From an uncultured Oscillospiraceae bacterium (GTDB lineage: Bacteria > Bacillota > Clostridia > Oscillospirales > Oscillospiraceae): 33,745 nucleotides of DNA. Position 1 is the first letter of the stretch; each line of letters opens with the position of its first letter. The notes under the pieces are model-generated. The model was not told the DNA's origin, ran no database searches, and worked only from the letters and a program-made list of their open reading frames with translations. The translations under genes were made by a program, and so were the position numbers. The DNA is taken from the NCBI GenBank assembly GCA_944385125.1, contig CALWVZ010000020.1, positions 1-33,745 on the forward strand, given 5' to 3'. This document shows, one piece after another, positions 14,682-23,860 of the stretch.

Positions 14682-15794
14682 ATGGATTTTGTCATGCCCA
14701 CATACACCGCCCCGGATTTTAGCCGCCCGGAGTTTCTCTCCGCACCCGACGCCGCCTTTGAGAGAGTGGAAAAAGACGGGGTGGCCCCGGAGAATTTCCA
14801 CAGCACCTCCATGTACCCGGAGTATGTGAAGCTGGAGGGCCGCTGGCGTCTGGCGGAGGAGAGCCGCATGGACAGCTGCATAGTCTGGAACGCCGACGGC
14901 AGCCTCTCGGTGGTGGAGAGCCGGAACCTGAAAAAAGGGGACCGGGTCATAGTCGGCCGCAGCGAGGACGGCAGCGGGGGCATCTATCTCCACGCCGCCG
15001 GCTTTGGCGAGGAGTCCGGCAAGGAGAAGGAGAGCTTCGTCTTCCGCCAGGGCCGCAGCCGGGAGACCTCCTACGCCCGGGACTATGACCGGCTCATCCG
15101 CCTGCTGCGCTATGAGAAGGAGCACGGCGGCAGGGTCCTCTGGGTCATGGGCCCCGCCTTCTCTTTTGACGCCGACGCCCGCCGGGCCATGGAGGGCATG
15201 ATAGACAACGGCTATGTCCAGGGCATCCTGGCGGGCAACGCCCTGGCCGTCCACGATTTGGAGGGGGCTCTGTTCCACACCGCCCTGGGCCAGGATATCT
15301 ACAGCCAGAAGCCCCAGCCCCAGGGCCACTACAACCACCTGGACGTGATAAACAAGGTGTGCGCCTGCGGCTCCATCCCCGCCTTTATAGATAAGTACGA
15401 CATTGACAACGGCATAATCTACAGCTGCGTGAAAAACTCCGTGCCCTTTGTCCTCACCGGCTCCATCCGGGACGACGGCCCTCTGCCGGAGGTCTACGGC
15501 GACGTGTACGAAGGGGCCTCCGCCATGCGCTCCCTCATCCGGGGGGCCACCACGGTCATCTGCCTTGCCACCATGCTCCACACCATAGCCGCCGGGAACA
15601 TGACCCCCTCCTTCCGGGTGCTCCCCGACGGGACGCTGCGCCCCCTCTTCCTCTACACCGTGGACGCCGACGAATTCGTGGTGAACAAGCTCCGGGACCG
15701 GGGCAGTCTCAGCGCCACCTCCATCGTCACCAACGTCCAGGACTTCATCACCATAGTGGCCCGGGGCCTGGGGGTAATGGAGTACACGGTGTGA
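14682..15794 (+). CDS. Archaeal-type ornithine cyclodeaminase-like protein (TIGR00300/LOR-SDH domain family)
   Basis: A 370-residue cytosolic enzyme of the family once called TIGR00300, whose studied archaeal and cyanobacterial relatives convert ornithine to proline plus ammonia. Supporting motifs, from family memory: an N-terminal LOR/SDH-type domain with SRMDSCIVWNADGSL; the Rossmann-like half with WVMGPAFSFDADARRAME and GNALAVHDLEGALFHTALGQ; the HYNHLDVINKV motif; and a conserved end with FVLTGSIRDDGPLPEV. It stands alone between its own promoter and a strong terminator, divergent from marR, so context adds no pathway clue. The family call is fairly firm; the reaction is inferred. Confidence 0.65.
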   Translation: MDFVMPTYTAPDFSRPEFLSAPDAAFERVEKDGVAPENFHSTSMYPEYVKLEGRWRLAEESRMDSCIVWNADGSLSVVESRNLKKGDRVIVGRSEDGSGGIYLHAAGFGEESGKEKESFVFRQGRSRETSYARDYDRLIRLLRYEKEHGGRVLWVMGPAFSFDADARRAMEGMIDNGYVQGILAGNALAVHDLEGALFHTALGQDIYSQKPQPQGHYNHLDVINKVCACGSIPAFIDKYDIDNGIIYSCVKNSVPFVLTGSIRDDGPLPEVYGDVYEGASAMRSLIRGATTVICLATMLHTIAAGNMTPSFRVLPDGTLRPLFLYTVDADEFVVNKLRDRGSLSATSIVTNVQDFITIVARGLGVMEYTV

Positions 15795-15824
15795 GCTTCC
15801 CCTGAAATTTTTTCCCACATATAA

Positions 15825-15867
15825 AGCCCGGGGAGACGGAAAATGGACCGTCTCTCCGGGCTGTTTT
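15825..15867. terminator. Bidirectional terminator between cyclodeaminase-like and GNAT genes
   Basis: A 15-bp stem with AGCCCGGGGAGACGG on the left pairing with CCGTCTCTCCGGGCT on the right, loop AAAATGGA, then GTTTT on the plus strand. It ends the plus-strand gene and, with a weaker T-run, may also serve the minus-strand gene GNAT, whose stop is at 15918. Confidence 0.8.
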
Positions 15868-15917
15868 CACCCCTCATCCCTGAAAGTTTTCCACAATTTA
15901 TCTCTTTTATGTGGGTA

Positions 15918-16496
15918 TCAGTCCTTTTCCGCCGGGCGGATATCCAGCATCCTCCGTGCCGCCGCCGGACTGAGGCAGCGGGTGTAGAAGTCCGGGAGTA
16001 TCCGATGGGCTATGGGGCTTATGTCCCCGGAGCACTTCAGGGGCTTTGCCATCACATTGGCCTTCACTCCCCCAATGCGGCAGCGGCAATCCAGCTCCAC
16101 ATAGCCGAAGCGGGCGAAGAACTTTTTAAGCTTTTTCACCCGGTCCTCGTCCTCGTCGGGAAACTCCGTTATCTCGGCGATAAGTCCCTGCTTATGGGCG
16201 TAGCGGCGGTTTATAAAACGCATGGTCTCCACCCCCATGCCCCGGCCCCGGTACCAGGGCAGAACCCCCATGTACTTGAGCAGCACGTAGCCGTAGAGGT
16301 TCTTAACTATGGCGAGGGCATAGGCCACGTCCAGGCCGCTCTCCTTCTCGTAGACTATCAGCAGCTCTGCCGTGCCCTTCATCATGGCCCGGTGGAGGCT
16401 GAGCCTCGGCAGCAGCTCCTCGCTGTCAAAGTCCATTTCCATCAGGGGGTAATATTTCTCCAGCTCGGCGTGGCCGCCTTTTCTAATATCCAGCAT
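15918..16496 (-). CDS. GNAT family N-acetyltransferase
   Basis: A 192-residue acetyl-CoA-dependent N-acetyltransferase of the GNAT fold. The acetyl-CoA loop is visible as YMGVLPWYRGRGMGVETM (near residues 75-92), with the R/Q-x-x-G-x-G/A pattern RGRGMG. A preceding hydrophobic strand (VKNLYGYVLLKYMGVLP) and a downstream KLKKFFARFGYVEL complete the fold. AGGAGG lies 8 nt before the ATG. It follows the ABC exporter by 43 nt on the same strand and ends at the terminator near 15825-15867, so it is probably the last gene of that unit. The substrate is unknown. Confidence 0.8.
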   Translation of the reverse strand: MLDIRKGGHAELEKYYPLMEMDFDSEELLPRLSLHRAMMKGTAELLIVYEKESGLDVAYALAIVKNLYGYVLLKYMGVLPWYRGRGMGVETMRFINRRYAHKQGLIAEITEFPDEDEDRVKKLKKFFARFGYVELDCRCRIGGVKANVMAKPLKCSGDISPIAHRILPDFYTRCLSPAAARRMLDIRPAEKD

Positions 16497-16539
16497 AGCC
16501 CTGTCCTCCTGTGTATGTATTGGGGGAAGCTTCCTCCCC

Positions 16540-18279
16540 TTATTTCAGCTCCTGGGCCCGGCAGAGTTTGGCGTACTCCCCGTCCTTTTCCATAAGCTCT
16601 CTATGGGTGCCCATCTCCACGATGTGCTCCCCCTCCACCACGGCTATCATGTCCGCATTCCTCACGGTGGAGAGCCGGTGGGCGATGATGATGGTGGTGC
16701 GGCCCTGGCTCAGTTCGTCCAAAGACTCCTGTATTCTTTGCTCGGTGACGGTGTCCAGGGCGGAGGTGGCCTCGTCCAGAATGAGTATCTTGGGGTTTTT
16801 CAAAAACACCCGGGCAATGGATATCCGCTGCTTCTGGCCGCCGGAGAGCATGACTCCCCGCTCGCCAATATAGCTGTCGTAGCCCTGGGGCATCTCCATT
16901 ATCTCCTGGTGTACCTGGGCCCTCACCGCCGCCTCCACTATCTCCTCGTCGGTGGCGTCGGGCCGGCCGTAGCGGATGTTCTCCCTTATAGTGCCGGCGA
17001 ACATGAACACGTCCTGCTGTATCATGCCGATGTTCCGGCGCAGGCTGCTCTGCTTTATGTCCCGCACGTCTATGCCGTCCACCTTCACACTGCCGGAGCA
17101 CACGTCGTAGAACCTGGGCAGCAGCTGGCAGAGGGTGGTCTTGCCGCCTCCCGAGGGGCCCACCACCGCCAGGCACTTCCCCGGCTCCAGGTGCAATTCG
17201 ATATCTTTCAGCACCTCCACGCCGTTGCCGTAGTCGAAGCAGACCTTGTCGTAATCCACCCGGCCGGTGACCTTATCCAGCTCTATGGCCTCGGGCTTAT
17301 CCTTCACCGTGGGCTGGGTCTGCATCAGCTCGATAAAGCGGGTGAAGCCGGCGCTGCCGTTCATGTACTGCTCGGAGAACTGGGCCAGCTTCCGTATGGG
17401 GGAGATGAAGGTGGACACGTACAGGGAGAAGGTGACCAGGTCCACATAGTCCATGGAGTTTTGCATTATCAGCAGACCCCCCACGGTGATGACCAGCACC
17501 TGGGCAATGCAGCAGGTGAAGTCCATGCCGCTCTGGAAAAGGCCCATGGTGCGGTAGTATTCCACCTTGGCTCCCTTGAACATGGCGTTGGCCTCGTCGA
17601 ACTTCCCTCTCTCCTGCTCCTCGTTGGCGAAGGCCTTGGCGGTGCGTATGCCGGAGATGCTGCTCTCGATGGCGGCGTAGATATCGGCGGTCTTTCTCTT
17701 CACCTCGATGTTGGCCTTTTTCATCCTCACCCTCTGGGACAGGGTGAACCACAGGCAGAGGGGCAGCACTATGGCCAAAGTCATAGCCAGGCGCCACTCC
17801 ATGGTGAACATCACCGCCAGGGCCCCCACTATGGTGAGGGTGCAGATGAGCACGTTCTCCGGCCCGTGGTGGCTCAGCTCCGTTATCTCGAACAGGTCGC
17901 TGGTTATGCGGCTCATGAGCACGCCGGTGCGGTTCTTGTCGTAAAAGCTGCAGGAAAGGTCCTGCATGTGGGTGAACACGTCCCGGCGCATGTCCGCCTC
18001 TATGAGCACGCCCATCCTGTGTCCCACCACGGTGATTATGTAGTAGAGGGCGGCCTTTATCACATAGGCCGCCACCATGATGGCCATGACGGTGAAAAAC
18101 AGGGCGAACAGCCTGTTTGGCAGCAGGCTGTTCATGGATATTCTGGACACATAGGGGAAGGCCAGGTCTATCACCGACACCAGCAGGGCGCAGCCCATGT
18201 CTATGGCGAAGAGTTTTTTGTGCCCCGCCACATAGGACATGAACAGCCTGAACGGATTTCCGAAATAATTTTTAGCCAT
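16540..18279 (-). CDS. ABC transporter, fused permease and ATPase (exporter half-transporter)
   Basis: A 579-residue half-transporter of the lipid/drug exporter (ABCB/MsbA-like) type, expected to dimerise in the membrane. The N-terminal half (about 15-310) holds six membrane segments of the exporter type. The ATPase half has Walker A VVGPSGGGKTT, Q-loop QQDVFMFAGTIRENI, signature LSGGQKQR, Walker B ILILDEATSALD and the switch His in IIAHRLSTV. The start at 18279 has AAGGTGA upstream and gives MAKNYFGN; a few extra in-frame residues upstream overlap rnhA and were rejected. It starts 4 nt after rnhA. No partner half-transporter gene is adjacent, so a homodimer is likely. The substrate is not predictable. 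Confidence 0.93.
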   Translation of the reverse strand: MAKNYFGNPFRLFMSYVAGHKKLFAIDMGCALLVSVIDLAFPYVSRISMNSLLPNRLFALFFTVMAIMVAAYVIKAALYYIITVVGHRMGVLIEADMRRDVFTHMQDLSCSFYDKNRTGVLMSRITSDLFEITELSHHGPENVLICTLTIVGALAVMFTMEWRLAMTLAIVLPLCLWFTLSQRVRMKKANIEVKRKTADIYAAIESSISGIRTAKAFANEEQERGKFDEANAMFKGAKVEYYRTMGLFQSGMDFTCCIAQVLVITVGGLLIMQNSMDYVDLVTFSLYVSTFISPIRKLAQFSEQYMNGSAGFTRFIELMQTQPTVKDKPEAIELDKVTGRVDYDKVCFDYGNGVEVLKDIELHLEPGKCLAVVGPSGGGKTTLCQLLPRFYDVCSGSVKVDGIDVRDIKQSSLRRNIGMIQQDVFMFAGTIRENIRYGRPDATDEEIVEAAVRAQVHQEIMEMPQGYDSYIGERGVMLSGGQKQRISIARVFLKNPKILILDEATSALDTVTEQRIQESLDELSQGRTTIIIAHRLSTVRNADMIAVVEGEHIVEMGTHRELMEKDGEYAKLCRAQELK

Positions 18280-18283
18280 AATA

Positions 18284-18724
18284 TCACCTTGCAAAGCTGT
18301 CCCTCATGGCAACGGCCATAGCGTCGCAGCGGTTATTGAATTCGTTTTCGGCGTGGCCCTTCACCCAGTGGCAGCTGACGCTGTGCTTTTGGCACAGCTC
18401 CAGCAGCCTCTGCCACAGGTCCGGGTTGAGAGCCGGCTTTTTGTCCGCCTTCACCCAGCCCTTTTTCCGCCAGCCTTCGGCCCAGCCCTTTTCCAGGGCC
18501 TCCACCAGGTACTTGGAGTCGGAATACAGCTCCACGGCGCAGGGCTCCTTCAGGGCCTCCAGGGCCTTGATGGCGGCGGTGAGCTCCATGCGGTTGTTGG
18601 TGGTCATGGGCTCTCCGCCGCTGAGCTCCTTCTCCGCCCCCTTATAGCGGAGGATGGCCCCCCAGCCCCCGGGGCCGGGGTTGCCGGAGCAGGCCCCGTC
18701 GGTATAGGCTTCAACTGTTTTCAT
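18284..18724 (-). CDS. rnhA: Ribonuclease HI
   Basis: A 146-residue type 1 RNase H that cuts the RNA strand of RNA-DNA hybrids. All catalytic acids are present: Asp in [16 protein letters not shown], Glu in [10 protein letters not shown], Asp in LYSDSKYL and the final Asp in FNNRCDAMA. The substrate-contacting [10 protein letters not shown] is also conserved. Its length is standard, with no N-terminal hybrid-binding domain. It overlaps the upstream small membrane-protein gene by 14 nt and lies 4 nt before the ABC exporter, so it is in the tail of the gyrase transcription unit. Confidence 0.96.
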   Translation of the reverse strand: MKTVEAYTDGACSGNPGPGGWGAILRYKGAEKELSGGEPMTTNNRMELTAAIKALEALKEPCAVELYSDSKYLVEALEKGWAEGWRKKGWVKADKKPALNPDLWQRLLELCQKHSVSCHWVKGHAENEFNNRCDAMAVAMRDSFAR

Positions 18725-19091
18725 TTTCCCTCATATACCGCTGGTACTTGGCCCTCAAGGCATTGTATTCCTTCTTGTCGATAAGCCCGTTTTCCAGGAA
18801 ACTGTCCAGCTGCTCCATGCGCCGGATATTGTCCATGTCCCTTATCTCCCCGGGATTGTAGGTCCGGGGCTTTTGGCCGGCTCTCTCCCCGGAGCTCATT
18901 TTGGGCCTGTCCTCTCCCCGGGAGCCCTTTTTCGCCGCCTTCTTCACAAAGTAGTAGCCCAGGACCGCTCCTCCGGCAATGAGGAAAAGCACGGCCACCA
19001 GAAGTATCACATTGCTGTCAAATTCGGAAATGGCGCTCATTATCACCAGGAAAACAAAGGTATAGAGCACGGACTTGCCGGCTTTGTTCAT
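18711..19091 (-). CDS. Small membrane protein with SHOCT-like C-terminus, function unknown
   Basis: I do not recognise a named family. The 126-residue protein has two hydrophobic segments near the N-terminus (about 5-20 and 27-45), a basic and polar middle, and a C-terminal helix pair, [25 protein letters not shown], that looks like the SHOCT motif (short C-terminal domain). The ATG at 19091 was chosen; a GTG at 19118 would add nine basic residues, but its Shine-Dalgarno touches the codon. It sits immediately downstream of gyrA and overlaps rnhA by 14 nt, so it is expressed with them. Confidence 0.7.
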   Translation of the reverse strand: MNKAGKSVLYTFVFLVIMSAISEFDSNVILLVAVLFLIAGGAVLGYYFVKKAAKKGSRGEDRPKMSSGERAGQKPRTYNPGEIRDMDNIRRMEQLDSFLENGLIDKKEYNALRAKYQRYMRENENS

Positions 19092-19121
19092 TTTGTTTTC
19101 TCTCTGCTTTCTGTTCACTCC

Positions 19122-21638
19122 TTATTCCTCCTTTTCCTCAGTTTCCGTCTCTTCTCCCGGCTCGTCCTCCTCGCTGTCTCTCTCGGTCTTCTCTATGGAG
19201 ATGACCCGGCTTCCCTCGCCCAGGCGCATGATGCGCACGCCCTGGGTGGCGCGGCCCAGCAGGGAGATGGAGTCCGCCGCCATGCGTATCATGGTGGCGT
19301 CGTCGCTGACCACCAGGATATCCTCCCCCGGCCCCACTATCTTCACGTCGGCAAGGGAGCCGGTCTTGTCTGTGACATTGTAGTTCTTCACGCCCAGGCC
19401 GCCCCGGCCGTGGACGGGATATTCCTCCAGAAGGGTGCGCTTGCCGTAGCCCTTTTCCGTGATGCTCAGCAGGCTCTCCCCGCTGCCGGAGCTGCCGGCG
19501 CCTACCACATAGTCCCCCTCTCTCAGCTTTATGCCCCGCACGCCCACGGCAGTGCGGCCCATGGGCCGCACCTCCTTTTCACCAAAGCAGCAGGCCATGC
19601 CGTTTCTGGTGGCGATGAGGATGTTCTCCTCCCCGGAGGTCTGGAGCACGGTGATGAGCTCGTCCCCATCTTCCAGGGTCAGGGCCCTTATGCCGCTGGA
19701 GCGGATATTTTTGAGAGCGGACTGCTCCATGCGCTTGACGGTGCCCTTTTTGGTGACAAAGAAGAGGTATCTGTCCTCTTCCACGCCCCGGCCGTTTATC
19801 ATGGCGCTGACCTTTTCCCGCTCCTCCCCGGTGTCTATGGGGATGATGTTGACTATATTGGTGCCCCGGGCGTTGCGTCCGGCCTCGGGGATGGTGTAGC
19901 CCTTTTTCAGGAAGACCCGGCCCTTACTGGTGAAGAAGAGGATATAGTCGTGGGTGGAGGCGGTGAACACCGTGTCCATATAGTCCTCCTCCTTGGTGGC
20001 CATGGCCCTTATGCCCTTGCCGCCCCGGCCCTGGCTGCGGTACTCGCTCACCGGCAGGCGCTTTATATACCCGGCATGGGTGAGGGTAAAGACGCACTGT
20101 TCCTCTTCTATAAGGTCCTCCAGGTCTATCTCGTCGGCCACGTCCTGTATCTCGGTCTTTCTCTCGTCGCCGTACTTGTCCCGGATTGCGGCAAGCTCAT
20201 CCTTCAGCACGGCCTTTATCTTCTCCGGGTCTGCAAGGAGGGCCTTGAAGTAGCTTATCTTCTCCTCCAGCTCCTTGTACTCCGCCTCCAGCTTTTCCCT
20301 GTTCAGGCCCTGGAGGGAGATAAGGCGCATGTCGCAGATGGCCTGGGCCTGGACCTCGCTGAGACCGAAGCGCTCCATGAGCCGCTGCTTTGCGTCGTCA
20401 TAGCTGGAGCGGATGATGTGTATGACCTCGTCTATGTTGTCCTGGGCTATCAGCAGGCCCTCCAGCAGATGGGCCCGCTCCTCCGCCTTTCTCAGATCGT
20501 ACCTGGTGCGGCGGATTATCAGCTCCTCCTGGAAGCTGAGGTACTCGCTGAGGATGTCCTTCAGGGAGAGTATCCTGGGCTGGCTCTGATTGTTCACCAG
20601 GGCCAGCATGTTTATGGAGAAGCTGCTCTGCATGGCGGTCTGGGCAAAGAGGCGGTTGAGCACCACCTGGGGATTTGCGTCCCTCTTCAGCTCTATGACC
20701 ATGCGCATGCCGTTGCGGTCCGTCTCGTCCCGCAGGTCGGATATGCCCTCCAGGCGCTTGTCGTGGACCTGGTCGGCGATGTTCTTTATCAGCTGCCGCT
20801 TGTTCACCTGGTAGGGCAGCTCCGTGACTATTATGCGTATGCGGTTCTGGCCGTGCTCCTCAAACTCGGTGCGGGCCCTCACTATCACCTTGCCCCGGCC
20901 GGTGGCGTAGGCCTGGCGTATGCCGCTGCGGCCCATGATGATGCCCCTGGTGGGGAAGTCCGGCCCGGTAATGTGCTGCATCAGCTCCGAAAGCCCCGCC
21001 TCCGGGTTTTCCAGCAGGCAGATGCAGGCGTTTATCACTTCCCTGAGATTGTGGGGCGGGATATTGGTGGCCATGCCCACGGCTATTCCGCTGCTGCCGT
21101 TCACCAGGAGATTGGGGAAGCGGGAGGGCAGGACCCTGGGCTCTTTTCGTGTCTCGTCGAAGTTTGGGTCCCAGTCCACGGTGTCCTTGTCGATATCCCG
21201 AAGCATCTCGTTGGATATCTTGGAGAGCCTTGCCTCGGTGTAGCGGTAGGCTGCCGGGGGGTCTCCGTCCACGGAGCCGAAGTTGCCGTGGCCGTCCACC
21301 AGCATATAGCGCATGGAGAAGTCCTGGGCCAGACGCACCATGGCGTCGTAAACCGAGCCGTCTCCGTGGGGGTGGTAGCGGCCCAGCACGTCGCCCACAC
21401 AGGTGGCGGACTTTTTGAAGGGCTTGTCGGAGGTGAGGTTATCCTCGTACAGGGTGTAGAGTATCCTCCGGTGTACCGGCTTCAAACCGTCCCTCACGTC
21501 GGGGAGGGCCCGGCCCACTATGACGCTCATGGCGTAATCTATATAGCTGGTCTGCATCTCGCTGACCAGTTCCGACTCGGTTATGGCCTGATTGGGAAAG
21601 GCGATATCCTCAGGCTTGTAGTCTCTCTTGTGTGCCAT
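19122..21638 (-). CDS. gyrA: DNA gyrase subunit A
   Basis: Breakage-reunion subunit of gyrase; with GyrB it introduces negative supercoils. The 838-residue protein has the catalytic Tyr in [13 protein letters not shown], the winged-helix region [17 protein letters not shown], and a C-terminal beta-pinwheel with the GyrA-box-like [11 protein letters not shown] (Q-R-G-G-x-G) that identifies it as GyrA and not ParC. In the quinolone-contact segment the position equal to E. coli Ser83 is Gly (codon 21357-21359) and the Asp87 equivalent is kept. The C-terminus ends in an acidic Glu/Thr tail. It starts 14 nt after gyrB. Confidence 0.98.
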   Translation of the reverse strand: MAHKRDYKPEDIAFPNQAITESELVSEMQTSYIDYAMSVIVGRALPDVRDGLKPVHRRILYTLYEDNLTSDKPFKKSATCVGDVLGRYHPHGDGSVYDAMVRLAQDFSMRYMLVDGHGNFGSVDGDPPAAYRYTEARLSKISNEMLRDIDKDTVDWDPNFDETRKEPRVLPSRFPNLLVNGSSGIAVGMATNIPPHNLREVINACICLLENPEAGLSELMQHITGPDFPTRGIIMGRSGIRQAYATGRGKVIVRARTEFEEHGQNRIRIIVTELPYQVNKRQLIKNIADQVHDKRLEGISDLRDETDRNGMRMVIELKRDANPQVVLNRLFAQTAMQSSFSINMLALVNNQSQPRILSLKDILSEYLSFQEELIIRRTRYDLRKAEERAHLLEGLLIAQDNIDEVIHIIRSSYDDAKQRLMERFGLSEVQAQAICDMRLISLQGLNREKLEAEYKELEEKISYFKALLADPEKIKAVLKDELAAIRDKYGDERKTEIQDVADEIDLEDLIEEEQCVFTLTHAGYIKRLPVSEYRSQGRGGKGIRAMATKEEDYMDTVFTASTHDYILFFTSKGRVFLKKGYTIPEAGRNARGTNIVNIIPIDTGEEREKVSAMINGRGVEEDRYLFFVTKKGTVKRMEQSALKNIRSSGIRALTLEDGDELITVLQTSGEENILIATRNGMACCFGEKEVRPMGRTAVGVRGIKLREGDYVVGAGSSGSGESLLSITEKGYGKRTLLEEYPVHGRGGLGVKNYNVTDKTGSLADVKIVGPGEDILVVSDDATMIRMAADSISLLGRATQGVRIMRLGEGSRVISIEKTERDSEEDEPGEETETEEKEE

Positions 21639-21652
21639 TTTCCCTCACCTCC

Positions 21653-23584
21653 TCAGATATCCAGGTTGGCCACGTACTTGGCGTTGCGCTCTATCCAGTC
21701 CCGGCGCGGCTCCACGTCCTCCCCCATGAGCACGGTGAATATCTCGTCGGCCTTCAGCGCGTCGCTGAGGGTTATACGCCGCAGGGTGCGCTTTTCCGGG
21801 TCCATGGTGGTCTCCCACAGCTCGTGGGGGTCCATCTCGCCCAGGCCCTTGAAGCGGGAGATATCCACCTTGGCGTTGGGGTTGTCGGCTCTCAGCTGGG
21901 CGCTGAGCTTATCCCTCTCCTCGTCGGAGTAGGCCACCTTCTGCATCTTGCCCCGGGTGAGCTTATAGAGGGGAGGCACGGCGGAATACACATAGCCGTG
22001 CTCGATAAGGGGCCGCATGTATCTGAAGAAGAAGGTGAGCAGCAAGGTGCGTATATGGGAGCCGTCCACATCCGCATCTGCCATTATGATTATCTTGTGG
22101 TAGCGGAGCTTTTCGATGTTGAACTCGTCCCCTATGCCGGCCCCCAGGGCCACGATAAGGGGATAGAGCTTGTCGTTGCCGTATATCTTGTCGGCCCGGG
22201 CTTTTTCCACGTTGAGCATTTTGCCCCACATGGCCAGGATGGCCTGGAAGCGGGAGTCTCTGCCCTGGATGGCGGAGCCGGCGGCGCTGTCGCCCTCAAC
22301 GATGTATATCTCGCAGAGGGAGGGGTCCCGCTCGTTGCAGTCCTGGAGCTTGTCCGGCATCTGGCCGCTCTCCAGCCCGGTCTTCCTTCTCACCGACTCC
22401 CTGGCCTTTCTGGCGGCCTCCCGGGCCCGGTTTGCCATCATGGCCTTGTCCAGCACCGCCTTGGCCACGGCCGGGTGCTCCTCGAAGTAGGTGGCCAGCT
22501 GCTCGGACACGATGTTGTCCACCAAAGTGCGGATGTAGGCGTTGCCCAGCTTCTGCTTGGTCTGGCCCTCGAACTGGGCCTCCGGCAGCTTCACGGAGAT
22601 GACGGCGGAGATGCCCTCTCTCACATCGTCGCCGGAGACCTTGTCGTCCCCCTTGATGATGTTGTTTTTCTGGCCGTAGTTGTTTATGACCCTGGTGAGG
22701 GCGGTCTTGAAGCCGGTCTCGTGCATGCCCCCCTCCGGGGTGTGTATGTCGTTGGCGAAGGAGACCAGAGTCTCGTTGTAGCCGTCGTTATATTGCAGGG
22801 CTATCTCCGCTATGGCCTCGTCCTTGGCGCCGCTGAGGTAGATGACGTCCTCATGGATGGGGTTCTTGTTCTTGTTTATATAGCGGACGAACTCCCTTAT
22901 GCCACCCTCGTAGCACATGGTCTCGCTCTGCTCCTTGCCGGCTCTCTTGTCCTCTATGCTGATGCGCAGTCCGCCGTTTAAGAAGGCCTGCTCCCGCATA
23001 CGCCGGTGGAGTATCTCGTAGTCGTAGACGGTGTCGTCGAACATCTCCGGGTCCGGCTTGAAGCGCACGAAGGTGCCGTGGTCCCGGGTCTTGCCCACCA
23101 CGTGTATGCCCTCGGTGATATCACCCCGGGAGAACTTCATCTGGTATATATCCCCGTCCTTGTGGACCTGGACCTCCAGCCACTCCGACAGGGCGTTGAC
23201 CACCGAGGCGCCCACGCCGTGGAGGCCGCCGGAGACCTTGTAGCCCCCGCCGCCGAATTTGCCCCCGGCGTGGAGCACGGTGAAGACCACTTCCAGGGCG
23301 CTTTTCCCGGTCTGCTCCTGGATATCCACGGGGATGCCCCGGCCGTTGTCCCGGACGGAGATGATATCTCCCTCCTCTATGCAGACCTCTATGTGGCTGC
23401 AAAAGCCTGCCAGGGCCTCGTCTATGGAGTTGTCCACTATCTCATAGACCAGGTGGTGCAGACCTGAGGAGGAGGTGGAGCCTATATACATACCGGGACG
23501 CTTGCGCACTGCCTCCAGGCCCTCCAGGACCTGGATCTGTGAAGCGTCGTATTCCTGAGCCGCTCTTTCTATGTTTTCAGACAT
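21653..23584 (-). CDS. gyrB: DNA gyrase subunit B
   Basis: ATPase subunit of gyrase. The 643-residue protein has the GHKL ATP site ([22 protein letters not shown], and the lid [15 protein letters not shown]), a transducer domain, and the TOPRIM domain with EGDSAAGSA and [16 protein letters not shown]. It is the short Firmicutes form with no large insert. Two spots differ from the common pattern: GDSAAGSA where GDSAGGSA is usual, and AILAMWGK where AILPL(K/R)GK is usual, placing Trp at the E. coli Lys447 equivalent. It lies 15 nt after the remB-like gene. Confidence 0.98.
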   Translation of the reverse strand: MSENIERAAQEYDASQIQVLEGLEAVRKRPGMYIGSTSSSGLHHLVYEIVDNSIDEALAGFCSHIEVCIEEGDIISVRDNGRGIPVDIQEQTGKSALEVVFTVLHAGGKFGGGGYKVSGGLHGVGASVVNALSEWLEVQVHKDGDIYQMKFSRGDITEGIHVVGKTRDHGTFVRFKPDPEMFDDTVYDYEILHRRMREQAFLNGGLRISIEDKRAGKEQSETMCYEGGIREFVRYINKNKNPIHEDVIYLSGAKDEAIAEIALQYNDGYNETLVSFANDIHTPEGGMHETGFKTALTRVINNYGQKNNIIKGDDKVSGDDVREGISAVISVKLPEAQFEGQTKQKLGNAYIRTLVDNIVSEQLATYFEEHPAVAKAVLDKAMMANRAREAARKARESVRRKTGLESGQMPDKLQDCNERDPSLCEIYIVEGDSAAGSAIQGRDSRFQAILAMWGKMLNVEKARADKIYGNDKLYPLIVALGAGIGDEFNIEKLRYHKIIIMADADVDGSHIRTLLLTFFFRYMRPLIEHGYVYSAVPPLYKLTRGKMQKVAYSDEERDKLSAQLRADNPNAKVDISRFKGLGEMDPHELWETTMDPEKRTLRRITLSDALKADEIFTVLMGEDVEPRRDWIERNAKYVANLDI

Positions 23585-23599
23585 TTACTAATCTCCATT

Positions 23600-23860
23600 T
23601 CACAGTATCCCCGCCTCGGCCCGGCGCAGCAGGGTAGCCGAAGCCATTTGGCAGAGATACAAAGTTCTTTTATTTCCGTCCCAGCAGACTACGAAGGACT
23701 TGGGTATATCCTCCGAGGCGTTGATGACCTGCCCGGCCTTTTCCGCCATGCTGAGGTATTTTCTTGTCAGGTGGGATTGAGAGCTGATGTCCAGATCGAA
23801 GATGCCCATTATCTCCCCGGTGTTCACCACCCAGCCCTTGCCCAGATGCAGATAGTTCAT
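23600..23860 (-). CDS. remB: RemB-like protein (DUF370, YaaB family)
   Basis: An 86-residue protein of the DUF370 family, related to B. subtilis RemB (YaaB), which sits at the same place between recF and gyrB and is tied to control of extracellular matrix genes. It begins MNYLHLGKGWVVNTGEIMGI, matching the family start (YIHLG..FVVST.DIVGIFD), and keeps the ending strand TLYLCQMASATLLRR. The start codon overlaps the recF stop by 4 nt. The longer open frame upstream is an out-of-frame shadow of recF. The regulatory role is inferred from the homologue. Confidence 0.88.
   Translation of the reverse strand: MNYLHLGKGWVVNTGEIMGIFDLDISSQSHLTRKYLSMAEKAGQVINASEDIPKSFVVCWDGNKRTLYLCQMASATLLRRAEAGIL

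Noticed and set aside
18873-21932. 1019-residue open frame on the plus strand
   Set aside because: It is antisense to gyrA, gyrB and the small membrane gene; high-GC codon bias leaves the opposite strand open. The composition is rich in His, Gln and Gly with no recognisable domain.
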